DNA from: Limobrevibacterium gyesilva
GTDB taxonomy: Bacteria; Pseudomonadota; Alphaproteobacteria; Acetobacterales; Acetobacteraceae
Assembly (NCBI RefSeq): GCF_025989185.1
Contig: NZ_JAPDNT010000008.1
Location: 109,753 to 173,752 of the forward strand
Direction of reading: 5' to 3'
Length of the DNA: 64,000 nt
Positions within the stretch are counted from its first letter, which is position 1; each line of letters begins with the position of its first letter. Below the pieces are notes generated by a model that searched no databases, was not told where the DNA came from, and was given only the letters and a program-made list of their open reading frames with translations. Below, one piece after another: positions 55,048-62,753 of the stretch. Position numbers and translations under genes: made by a program.

Positions 55048-56610
55048 ATGCAGGCGGGCGCGCAGCCCGGCATGCCGAAGCTGAGCTGGCGGCAATGGGC
55101 CGGGTTCATGTCCATGGTGGTGGGCATGTTCATGGCGATCCTGGACATCCAGATCGTCAGCGCCTCGATCACCGAAATCCAGGCGGGGCTGGCGGCGAGC
55201 CCGGACGAGGCGGCCTGGGTGCAGACCAGCTACCTGATCGCCGAGATCGTGATGATCCCGCTGTCCGGCTGGCTGTCGCGCATGCTGTCCACGCGGGTGC
55301 TGTTCACCGCGAGCGCGCTGGGGTTCACGCTGTTCTCGGCGCTGTGCGCCATGGCGACCAATCTCGGGGCGATGATCGCCTTCCGGGCGCTGCAGGGGTT
55401 CATCGGCGGCGCCATGATTCCGACCGTGTTCGCCACCAGCTTCCTGCTGTTTCCCGGCGCCGCGCGGGCGCAGGTTTCAGTGCTGATCGGGCTGACCGCG
55501 ACGCTGGCGCCGACCATCGGCCCGACGCTGGGCGGCTGGCTGACGCAGGCGCTGTCCTGGCACTGGCTGTTCCTGATCAACGTGCCCGTGGGGCTGGCGG
55601 TGGCGGCCAGCGTGTGGCGCTTCATCGACATCGACCGGCCGGACCTGTCGATGTTCCGCCGGTTCGACTGGTTCGGGCTGGCGTTGATGGCGACGTTCCT
55701 GGGATCGCTGGAATACGTGCTGGAGGAAGGCAACCGCAACGATTGGTTCCAGGACGAGACGATCTGCACGCTCGCCGCGGTGGCCACGGTGGCGGGGGTG
55801 GCGTTCTTCTGGCGCATGCTGAGCGAGCGCGATCCGCTGGTGGAGTTGCGCGCCTTTCGCAACGTGAACTTCGCCTTCGGCTGCCTGTTCAGCGTGGTGA
55901 TCGGCATCGGGCTGTACGGGGCGGTGTATGTGGTGCCGCTGTTCCTGGCGCGGGTGCGCGGCTTCGACAGCTATGAGATCGGCAAGACCATGTTCGTGAC
56001 CGGGCTCGCCATGTTCTTCTTCGCGCCGGTGGCCGGGCGGGTTTCGAAATACCTCGATCTGCGCTGGATGCTTGCCTTCGGCCTGGTGGTGTTCGGGATG
56101 TCCGTGTGGTGGCTGGCGCATCTGACCAGCCAGTCCTCGTTCTGGGAGCTGCTGCTGCCGCAGGCGCTGCGCGGCGCCTCGATGATGTTCCTGTTCCTGC
56201 CGGTGAACCAGCTGTCGTTGGGCACGCTGCCGCCGTCGGCGCTGAAGAATGCGTCGGGGCTGTACAACCTGATGCGCAACCTGGGCGGCGCGGTCGGGCT
56301 GGCGCTGATCGGCACCATCTCGACCACGCGCACGGCAATACACACGCTGCATCTGCAGGAGCAGGTGACCTGGGCGCGGCCGGGGGCGGAGAAGGCGCTG
56401 CACGGCATGACCAGCATGATGTCGGCTGCCAAGGGCGCCGAGGCGCATCTGGCGGCGTTGAAGCGCATGGCGATGATGGTGAACCGCGAGGCGCTGACGC
56501 TGGCCTATAACGACGTGCTGCTGCTGATGGCGCTGTGCTTCTTCCTGGCGGTGCCGCTGACGTTCCTGCTGGTGCGGCCGAAGATGGGCGGAAGCGTGGA
56601 GGCGCATTGA
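55048..56610 (+). CDS. emrB: DHA2-family multidrug efflux transporter, EmrB-like
   Basis: A 520-residue inner-membrane proton antiporter with 14 predicted helices. MFMAILDIQIVSASITEIQ is the family motif D1 region, WVQTSYLIAEIVMIPLSGWLSR follows, and motif C reads GLTATLAPTIGPTLGGWLT. It exports hydrophobic toxic compounds with EmrA. Its stop codon TGA (56608-56610) overlaps the first two bases of repeat element copy 2. Confidence 0.93.
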   Translation: MQAGAQPGMPKLSWRQWAGFMSMVVGMFMAILDIQIVSASITEIQAGLAASPDEAAWVQTSYLIAEIVMIPLSGWLSRMLSTRVLFTASALGFTLFSALCAMATNLGAMIAFRALQGFIGGAMIPTVFATSFLLFPGAARAQVSVLIGLTATLAPTIGPTLGGWLTQALSWHWLFLINVPVGLAVAASVWRFIDIDRPDLSMFRRFDWFGLALMATFLGSLEYVLEEGNRNDWFQDETICTLAAVATVAGVAFFWRMLSERDPLVELRAFRNVNFAFGCLFSVVIGIGLYGAVYVVPLFLARVRGFDSYEIGKTMFVTGLAMFFFAPVAGRVSKYLDLRWMLAFGLVVFGMSVWWLAHLTSQSSFWELLLPQALRGASMMFLFLPVNQLSLGTLPPSALKNASGLYNLMRNLGGAVGLALIGTISTTRTAIHTLHLQEQVTWARPGAEKALHGMTSMMSAAKGAEAHLAALKRMAMMVNREALTLAYNDVLLLMALCFFLAVPLTFLLVRPKMGGSVEAH

Positions 56611-56774
56611 TACCAACGGCCCTTGACGATGACCCTTCCATCGTCAAGGGCCGTTGGTATCGCGCGCCGATCCGCTTGCGGCACGCAAGCGCGTGCCTGT
56701 CGCGGGCTTGGTGGGCGGCGGCGCGCAAGATAACGACTCATACCAGCGGTCATTCTTCATGGCCGCTGATATGA
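56609..56774. repeat. 166-bp dispersed hairpin element, copy 2
   Basis: It matches 28193-28358 over 166 bp, with five substitutions. The long hairpin has 23-bp perfect arms (56609-56631 and 56639-56661) around a 7-nt loop. The right-end hairpin has a mismatch here. The left end supplies the last two bases of the emrB stop codon. Lower-GC azlCD genes follow. Confidence 0.8.
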
Positions 56775-57005
56775 CGCCGGTTGGATGACCGCGCCAGCCC
56801 CGAGGCGGTCCTTGGCGAGGAAGCCGCCTTTCGGCCATAGTAGCTGACCCCAATGGGCACGGGAGAGGAACCTTTTGTGCCACGACGGCACGTCATCATC
56901 CTCAACGGCGTCGTTGGAATCCGTGGCGCTGCTGGCGCGCCGTGCGCGCTTGCGTGCGGGGATGCGCGGTGAAGCCTGATGTTGCATCTAAGGTCGAGGC
57001 GGCCC
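56775..57005. other. intergenic region between the repeat and azlC
   Basis: No reliable gene is seen. A minus-strand open frame covers most of it but has no recognised domain or ribosome site. The inverted repeat GTGCC-ACGAC-GGCAC lies near 56877-56891. It is unrelated to the repeat's other copy. Confidence 0.35.
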
Positions 57006-57704
57006 ATGACCACGCAATCTGATTCGCCACGCGACTTCTGGACCGGCGCGCGTGAGATATCCCCGCTCGCCGTTGGCGTGGCGATCTACGGTCTGGCTTT
57101 TGGACTCCTTGCTGTTCAAGCGAGCTTCGATGCTCTCCAGGTTGGAGTGATGGGGGGAATCGTCTTTGCCGGAGGCTCGCAGATCGTTGCGGTCCAACGC
57201 ATTGTCGCAGGAGCCGGAGCAGTTGCGGCGGTCGTCGCCGCAGTTGCCCTCAATCTCAGGCTCTTGCTGGTGACCGCTTCGATCCGGGATGTCTATGCGG
57301 GCCGTCCGTTCTGGCAGGTCGCGCTGGGCGCTCATGTCACCACAGACGAGAACTGGGCACTGATGCTGGTGGAGCGCGCCAAGGGGAGGAATGTCGGCTA
57401 CTGGTATCTTGTTGGTGGAGGCGTGTGCCTTTGGCTGACCTGGTGCCTCGCCACGGTCATGGGCGTCGTCTTCGCGAGCGCGATCCCGGACCCCAAAGCC
57501 CTTGGGATGGACTTTGCATTCACGGCAGCCTTCATCGCCATTGCGAGATCGCTCTGGAAAGGCCGGAGCGATCTCCTGCCTTGGCTTGCAGCGGCCCTGG
57601 TCGTCGCCGCGTCAATCCGGTTGTTCGGCATCGAGCCGTCATGGGCGCTGATACTTGGCGGCGTCGCCGGGGCCGGAATGGCAGGTGCGACGCGCCGTGG
57701 CTGA
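57006..57704 (+). CDS. azlC: AzlC-family branched-chain amino-acid export permease, large subunit
   Basis: A 232-residue membrane protein of the AzlC/BrnF type. It opens with FWTGAREISPLAVGVAIYGLAFGLLAVQA, then VFAGGSQIVAVQ and LNLRLLLVTASI, the conserved family motifs. With AzlD it exports branched-chain amino acids or related compounds. The ATG at 57006 follows GAGGCGG. Codon use is less GC-biased than in neighbouring genes, which suggests later arrival. Confidence 0.9.
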   Translation: MTTQSDSPRDFWTGAREISPLAVGVAIYGLAFGLLAVQASFDALQVGVMGGIVFAGGSQIVAVQRIVAGAGAVAAVVAAVALNLRLLLVTASIRDVYAGRPFWQVALGAHVTTDENWALMLVERAKGRNVGYWYLVGGGVCLWLTWCLATVMGVVFASAIPDPKALGMDFAFTAAFIAIARSLWKGRSDLLPWLAAALVVAASIRLFGIEPSWALILGGVAGAGMAGATRRG

Positions 57705-57990
57705 ATCCTGGCTCGTGATCGCGGCTCTTACGGTCGGTACGTATGCCATCCGGCTTTCCGGAGTCCTGCTCGGGCAGCGGATACCGAGGAACGGTGCATG
57801 GGCACGCGCGTTGAACGCGTTGCCGGGATGCCTGATTGTCTCTCTTGTTTCGGTTTCAATCCTGTCAGGCGGCCCGGAAGAGTGGGGCGCAGGTATCGTT
57901 GCGGCTGCCGTTGCCGTCTTGAGCAGGAACCTTCCTTTGACGATGGCGAGCGGCATTGCCTCGATCTGGCTTCTTCGCCACTTTGGTTGA
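57685..57990 (+). CDS. azlD: AzlD-family export permease, small subunit
   Basis: A 101-residue membrane protein with about four helices: SWLVIAALTVGTYAIRLSGVLLG, LNALPGCLIVSLVSVSILSGG and LPLTMASGIASIWLL. It partners AzlC. The start is within the end of azlC; GTG 57685 and GTG 57697 are both possible. Gene overlap indicates coupled translation. Confidence 0.88.
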   Translation: MRRAVAESWLVIAALTVGTYAIRLSGVLLGQRIPRNGAWARALNALPGCLIVSLVSVSILSGGPEEWGAGIVAAAVAVLSRNLPLTMASGIASIWLLRHFG

Positions 57991-58085
57991 AGCGGCTGGG
58001 ACCGGCCGTGAGCGCAAGCCGGAAGGAAGCGCCGTCAATTGCCGGTGTCGCCTTCCAGGGTGGTCCTCGGACAGAGACGATTGCA

Positions 58086-59588
58086 TCAATGGAATAATTT
58101 CTCCCGCAGCGCGTCGCCGTAGAGTTGGACCACCCCGTTCTGCAGATACATCTGCCCCGGGCCGTACGGTGACAGCTTGTAGAGCGCGAGCACGAAATAC
58201 GTGCTGGCGAGGCTGATGGCCGTGGCGGCGAGCAATACCGCCCGCAGCCGTCTCGACAGCGGGTGCGCGGCCGCTTTTGTGGCCAGCAGATAGAGTGCGA
58301 TGAAGCCGCCGAACTCCAGCAGCGGGTAGAATTCCATCCGGTAGCGGTAGTTCATGCTGATCGCCGTCAGCATGAGCAACGTGGGAATGGCGAGGCCCGC
58401 GAGAATCGCGAGCGTCTGGCGGGTGCTGATCGTGCGGGCGCGGTTGGCGCGGGGCAGCAGGTTGCAGAGGGCGACGAGCAGGATGAGCGGCAGCAGGTCG
58501 GTGAGCAGGAAGCTGCTGGGCGGCAGCTCGCTGGCGTCGAGCAGCCGGGTGCGGTGCTCCTCGAACAGCAGCAGCCCGTCGCCGCGGCGGACCACCCAGA
58601 CCGGGAAGAAGTAATAGACCAGGCCGAAGGGGATGCGGGCGACGTTGAACAGGCCGTATTCGGCGCTCCGTATCAGCCGGTCGGGGTAGAAGCGGTTCAT
58701 CAGGTAGAGATTGAAATCGGCGAAGGTCAGCGGATTGCCCCAACGCTGGGCATTCACCGCTGCCGCGGCCGCGCAGCCGGCCAGCAGGATGCCGAGCGGC
58801 GCCAGGATGCGGCGCGACGATAGCGTCGCGGCCAGCCGTGCGGCGGGGGCGCGCGGCTGGCCGGCGCGGGTGGCGTCGGCGATGGCCAGCACGGCCAGCA
58901 GCAGGCCGAGCGCCACGTAAAGGCCCATGCCGGTGGAGACGCGCGTGAGCAGCGCGAGGCCGGCGAGGGCCGCCATGCAGGCGAGGCGGCGCGTGGTGAA
59001 CGCGCCCAGCAGCACGCCGCGGACCGCGCAGTAGACGAAGCCGGCGGTGATCGCGGCGGACCAGAACAGGACCTCCTGGTAGATCGACGTGCGCAGATAT
59101 CCGGTCTGCGCGCCGGCCAGCAGCAGCCAGATGCCAAAAGCCGCGACCAGGAGAGCGCGGTCGGGCGAGGGCGGGCTTTGGCGGTAGACGAACAGCAAGG
59201 TGCGCAGCTTGAGATAGCCGGCGAGGCTGACGGCGACGAGGCAGGACAGGCCGGTGACATCGGTGCGCAGGCCCTCCGGCCAGGCCAGCAGCGGCAGGCG
59301 CACCAGTGCGCAGAGAATGCCCCAGTAGGAGTAGACACGGCCGTCGCGCCGGAAGCCCTCGTTGGCGACGGCGGCGGGATCGACGTCGAACTGCCCGCGC
59401 AGCAGGTGCTCGAGCATGCTGTTGAACGTCAGGCCATAGCTCGTGGGATGCAGGACGTTGAAATGGCCGTCGGTCAGGATGATCCCGTAATAGGCGACCA
59501 TCAGCGCCGACAGCACGATCAGGATGAGGCGATCGCCGATCGAACGCGGGCGTGCCGTCGCGATGCCCGCTTCGGTCAGATCGCGCAT
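58086..59588 (-). CDS. polytopic membrane protein, possible GT-C glycosyltransferase
   Basis: A 500-residue membrane protein with roughly ten helices. An early short loop (DGHFNVLHPTSYGLTFNSMLEHLLRGQFDVDP in pieces) contains acidic and aromatic residues, as in many lipid-linked sugar transferases of the GT-C fold. It lacks a clear family motif, so the enzyme role is only suggested by topology. Its start overlaps the CinA-family gene by 13 bp, making it the last gene of a minus-strand operon; it converges with azlCD. Confidence 0.6.
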   Translation of the reverse strand: MRDLTEAGIATARPRSIGDRLILIVLSALMVAYYGIILTDGHFNVLHPTSYGLTFNSMLEHLLRGQFDVDPAAVANEGFRRDGRVYSYWGILCALVRLPLLAWPEGLRTDVTGLSCLVAVSLAGYLKLRTLLFVYRQSPPSPDRALLVAAFGIWLLLAGAQTGYLRTSIYQEVLFWSAAITAGFVYCAVRGVLLGAFTTRRLACMAALAGLALLTRVSTGMGLYVALGLLLAVLAIADATRAGQPRAPAARLAATLSSRRILAPLGILLAGCAAAAAVNAQRWGNPLTFADFNLYLMNRFYPDRLIRSAEYGLFNVARIPFGLVYYFFPVWVVRRGDGLLLFEEHRTRLLDASELPPSSFLLTDLLPLILLVALCNLLPRANRARTISTRQTLAILAGLAIPTLLMLTAISMNYRYRMEFYPLLEFGGFIALYLLATKAAAHPLSRRLRAVLLAATAISLASTYFVLALYKLSPYGPGQMYLQNGVVQLYGDALREKLFH

Positions 59589-60061
59589 TCCAGCAAATCC
59601 AGCGCCTGCGCCACGGCGGCGCGGCGGATGGCGGTCCGATCGCCCGGGAAGATCCGCCGCAGCGTCCGGGTGGGGTGGCCGCGGCGAGCGCAGCCGAACC
59701 AGACCAGGCCGACCGGCTTCTCGGCGCTGCCGCCACCCGGGCCGGCGACGCCGGTGACGGATACGGCGAGGTCCGCCGGCGTGCGCGCGATCGTGCCTTC
59801 AGCCATGCCGCGGGCCACATCCTCGCTGACCGCGCCGACGGCGGCGATCAGGGCGGCGGGCACGCCCACGAGGTCGGTCTTGGCTTGGTTGGAATAGGTG
59901 ATGAAGCCGCGCTCGACCACGTCCGAGCTGCCGGCGATGGCGGTCAACGACGCGGCGATCAGGCCGCCGGTGCAGCTCTCGGCGGTGGCGACGGTGAGTC
60001 CGGCTTCGCGGCAGCGCTGCAGCAGCGCCTCGGCCTGGGCCAGGATGGCGTCGTCGATCAT
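59576..60061 (-). CDS. pncC: nicotinamide-nucleotide amidohydrolase, CinA C-terminal family
   Basis: A 161-residue enzyme of the CinA-C (PncC) family, which deamidates NMN to nicotinate mononucleotide for NAD recycling. The motif TVATAESCTGGLIAASLTAIAGSS, FITYSNQAKTDLVGVP, AVSVTGVAGPGGGSAEKPVGLVWFGC and the C-terminal RAAVAQALDLL are characteristic. The longer CinA N-terminal domain is absent. The ATG overlaps the DUF2252 stop as ATGA. Confidence 0.93.
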   Translation of the reverse strand: MIDDAILAQAEALLQRCREAGLTVATAESCTGGLIAASLTAIAGSSDVVERGFITYSNQAKTDLVGVPAALIAAVGAVSEDVARGMAEGTIARTPADLAVSVTGVAGPGGGSAEKPVGLVWFGCARRGHPTRTLRRIFPGDRTAIRRAAVAQALDLLECAI

Positions 60062-61425
60062 CGGCTCGTCGTCTCCTCGCGCGCCTCGATCCGACCCGAC
60101 TGGATCGCGGCCTGGAAGTCCCGGAAGTCCTGCTCGGTCTGGTCGGCGTAGGCAATGGCGAAGGCGGCCAGCGCCGCGTCGAAGGCGTCGCCGTTGCCGA
60201 GATAGCCGGCGATCGCCGGGGCATCGCCGCTGCGCGCATGCGCGCGCGCCAGGGTGCGGCCGCAGAGCCGCGCGTAGAAGGGCAGGGCGTCGGCCTCGAT
60301 GCGCGTGCCGATCGCGGCCAGCCGTGCGTCCTTCAGCTGGCGGACATAGAAATCGCGTGATGTCACGGGATCCTCGGCCCAGCTGAGGAACACGTCGGTG
60401 GCAGCCTGCATCATCCGCTGGCCCACCGCCACGCGCTGGCCCTGGTTGGCATAGGCGCTGTCGCCTGCATAGGGCGCGAGCACCGAGGGGCCCGCCTGCT
60501 TCAACTGCAGCAGCAACCTGTGGCCGTCGGCGTCGGCGAACAGGCCGATGGCGCAGAACGTGCCGACGCTGCCGACGCCCACCGCCTTGAAGGCGACGTC
60601 GCGCAGCCGGTAGCGCTGCACCAGCACGCGCCGTTCCTCCGCCAGGGTGTCGACATAGGCGGCGAAGGCGGTGTGCGCGGTGTGCTCGTGCCGGCCGAGG
60701 CGATAGATCGCAGGCGGGCGTTGCGGCAGGTGCAGGCGGTCAGCGGCGCCGACAAGGTGCCGGTAGGGGTCGCGGGTGACGTCCACCGCTTGCTGCAGGC
60801 GCTGGCGTTCGCGCCGGCGGACGGCACGGTCGCCGATGCCGTCGATCGCCGCGTCCAGGGCGATGCGCGAGCGCCAGGCGTCGACTGGGGCGGCGGCCGC
60901 GAGTTCGTGCATGTGCTGGCGATAGGCGTGGGCGGAGCGGCGGGCCAGGGCGCGCGCCGCCTTGTCGGGCAGGCCATTGGCCCGCCCCGCGACGGCCAGG
61001 CTGGCGGCGAGGCGCTTGAGGTCCCATTCGAACGGGGCGGGCAGGGTCTCGTCGAAATCGTTGATGTCGAAGACCGGGGTGCCTTCCGGCGAGGCGTAGG
61101 CGCCGAAATTCATGACATGGCAGTCGCCGCAGCTCTGCGCGCGCAGGCCGGTGTGCGGCAGGGAGGCGAGGTCGGCCGCCATCACCGCGGCCGCGCCACG
61201 CAGGAAGGCGAAGGCGTTGGTGCTCATCCGGCTGTAGCGGACGGGCAGAAGCTCGGCAATGCGGGTGCGGTCGGCGTCGATCAGCGTGGCGACGGGCGCG
61301 CGGCGGCCGGACGGCGGGGCCCAGGCGGCATGCGCGCCGCGCGGCAGGCGCCGGCGCAGGTCCTGGCCGATCTGGCGGCGGGCATCGGCGGGCAGCGGAT
61401 CGGGGTCGCGCATGGGGTGGATCAT
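60058..61425 (-). CDS. DUF2252 family protein
   Basis: A 455-residue protein of the DUF2252 family: FAFLRGAAAVMAADLASLPHTGLRAQSCGDCHVMNFGAYASPEGTPVFDINDFDETLPAPFEWDLKRLAASL (seen here in pieces), ending with LARAHARSGD. The DxHxxNFG and DxNDFDE motifs resemble kinase-like phosphotransferase folds (aminoglycoside-phosphotransferase type), so an ATP-dependent role is possible. Function unknown. It begins 33 bp after pgpA and is coupled to the CinA-family gene. Confidence 0.85.
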   Translation of the reverse strand: MIHPMRDPDPLPADARRQIGQDLRRRLPRGAHAAWAPPSGRRAPVATLIDADRTRIAELLPVRYSRMSTNAFAFLRGAAAVMAADLASLPHTGLRAQSCGDCHVMNFGAYASPEGTPVFDINDFDETLPAPFEWDLKRLAASLAVAGRANGLPDKAARALARRSAHAYRQHMHELAAAAPVDAWRSRIALDAAIDGIGDRAVRRRERQRLQQAVDVTRDPYRHLVGAADRLHLPQRPPAIYRLGRHEHTAHTAFAAYVDTLAEERRVLVQRYRLRDVAFKAVGVGSVGTFCAIGLFADADGHRLLLQLKQAGPSVLAPYAGDSAYANQGQRVAVGQRMMQAATDVFLSWAEDPVTSRDFYVRQLKDARLAAIGTRIEADALPFYARLCGRTLARAHARSGDAPAIAGYLGNGDAFDAALAAFAIAYADQTEQDFRDFQAAIQSGRIEAREETTSR

Positions 61426-61458
61426 GGCCGCAGGCGGGCCGGTTCGTCGATAAACTCC

Positions 61459-61911
61459 TTAGTCAAGCAATCCGGGCCAGCGGCTGCACGCCGCCCACAG
61501 GATGCCGGCAGCGATGGCGCCGGCGATGATGTCGTCGAGCATGACGCCGACAGGGCCGTGCTGGCGATCGGCCCAGCCGATCGGGCCGGGCTTCGCGATG
61601 TCGAGCAGGCGGAACAGCAGGAAGGCCGCCAGCAGGCCGAGCGGCGAGGGGTGAGCGAGCGGCAGCAGCGCGATCCATTGGCCGGCGAACTCGTCGATGA
61701 CGACCCAGGAAGGGTCGTCGCGCACACCGGCGGCGCGGATCGCCCAGAGCCCGCCAAGGCTGGCCAGCAGCGCCGCCGCCGGCAGCGCCAGCGGTGAAGC
61801 AAGCATCAGCGCCGCACCCAGCAGCAGGGCGGCAAACGAGCCAACGGTGCCGGACGCTTTCGGGGCGTAGCCGGTGCCGAAGCCGCTGGCGATCATGCGG
61901 GCGAAGGTCAT
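61459..61911 (-). CDS. pgpA: phosphatidylglycerophosphatase A
   Basis: A 150-residue membrane phosphatase finishing phosphatidylglycerol synthesis. TGYAPKASGTVGSFAALLLG at the start, DDPSWVVIDEFAGQWIAL with the conserved acidic pair, and DIAKPGPIGWADRQHGPVGVMLDDIIAG are the family motifs. Its ATG overlaps the upstream hydrolase stop as ATGA. A pgpA-cinA neighbourhood is usual in alphaproteobacteria, here with DUF2252 inserted. Confidence 0.94.
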   Translation of the reverse strand: MTFARMIASGFGTGYAPKASGTVGSFAALLLGAALMLASPLALPAAALLASLGGLWAIRAAGVRDDPSWVVIDEFAGQWIALLPLAHPSPLGLLAAFLLFRLLDIAKPGPIGWADRQHGPVGVMLDDIIAGAIAAGILWAACSRWPGLLD

Positions 61912-62753
61912 GCGGCCTCTTCCAGCAGGGCGTCGATGGCGTGCTCGGCCTGCGGTTCGGCCAGGGTGGGCGCGTGGCCAACGCCCTCGATCTCCGCAAC
62001 GAGCATGTCGGGCCGCCTCGCCTGCATCTGCGCGACCGTGCCCTCCAGCAGGATGTTGCTGAGCGTGCCGCGCACCAGCAGGAGGGGGATGCGGGGCAGC
62101 GCGCCGAACAGCGGCCACAGGTCGCGGATCGGCGGTTTCAGCAGGGTGGCGATGCGGGTGTCCCAGCGCGGATGCCAGCGCCCATCGGTGCCGGGGGTGT
62201 AAGTCAGCTCGGCGAAGCGCAGCCATTGCGCATCGGTGCGCAGGGACAGATGGGGCAGCAGTTGGCGCAAATGCGCGGCGGCGGCGTTGCGGTCCGGCAG
62301 CGCGGGATCGGCGGCGATGAAGCGGCGCAGGAAGGCGCCGCCGGCGGCTCCCAGCTCGGGGCCGATGTCGTTGAGGACGGCGCCGGCCAGCATGGCCGGG
62401 CGAGTGGCGGCCAGGCCCATGGTCAGCAACCCGCCGAAGCTGGTGCCGACCGCGATCACGCGGTGCAGGTGCAGCGCCGCGCACACATCGATCACGTCGC
62501 GCAGGCAGGCTTCGGGCCGGTAGCGGGCGATGGCGCGCGCGCGGCCGGACCGGCCGCGGCCGGGGTAGTCCAACGACACGATGCGGCGGCGGCCGGCATG
62601 GCGTTCGGCGACAGCGGCGAAATCGTCGGCGGTACGCACCAGCCCGGGCAGGCACAGCAGCGGCACTGCGGCGTTCCGGTGCTGGCCGCCCCATTCCTGG
62701 ACGTGCAGCTTCAGGCCATCCCAGGCATGGACAAGGCGGGTCAGCGCAGCCAT
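61908..62753 (-). CDS. alpha/beta-fold hydrolase
   Basis: A 281-residue hydrolase: LLCLPGLVRTADDF (oxyanion region), VSLDYPGRGRSGR, nucleophile elbow GTSFGG, LLVRGTLSNIL near the acid, and catalytic His in GVGHAPTLAEPQ. The start overlaps the lytic transglycosylase by 13 bp. Possible ester or lactone hydrolase; substrate unknown. Confidence 0.86.
   Translation of the reverse strand: MAALTRLVHAWDGLKLHVQEWGGQHRNAAVPLLCLPGLVRTADDFAAVAERHAGRRRIVSLDYPGRGRSGRARAIARYRPEACLRDVIDVCAALHLHRVIAVGTSFGGLLTMGLAATRPAMLAGAVLNDIGPELGAAGGAFLRRFIAADPALPDRNAAAAHLRQLLPHLSLRTDAQWLRFAELTYTPGTDGRWHPRWDTRIATLLKPPIRDLWPLFGALPRIPLLLVRGTLSNILLEGTVAQMQARRPDMLVAEIEGVGHAPTLAEPQAEHAIDALLEEAA

Noticed and set aside
56757..56987. 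76-codon minus-strand frame before azlC
   Set aside because: No domain, no ribosome site, and it runs into the repeat element.
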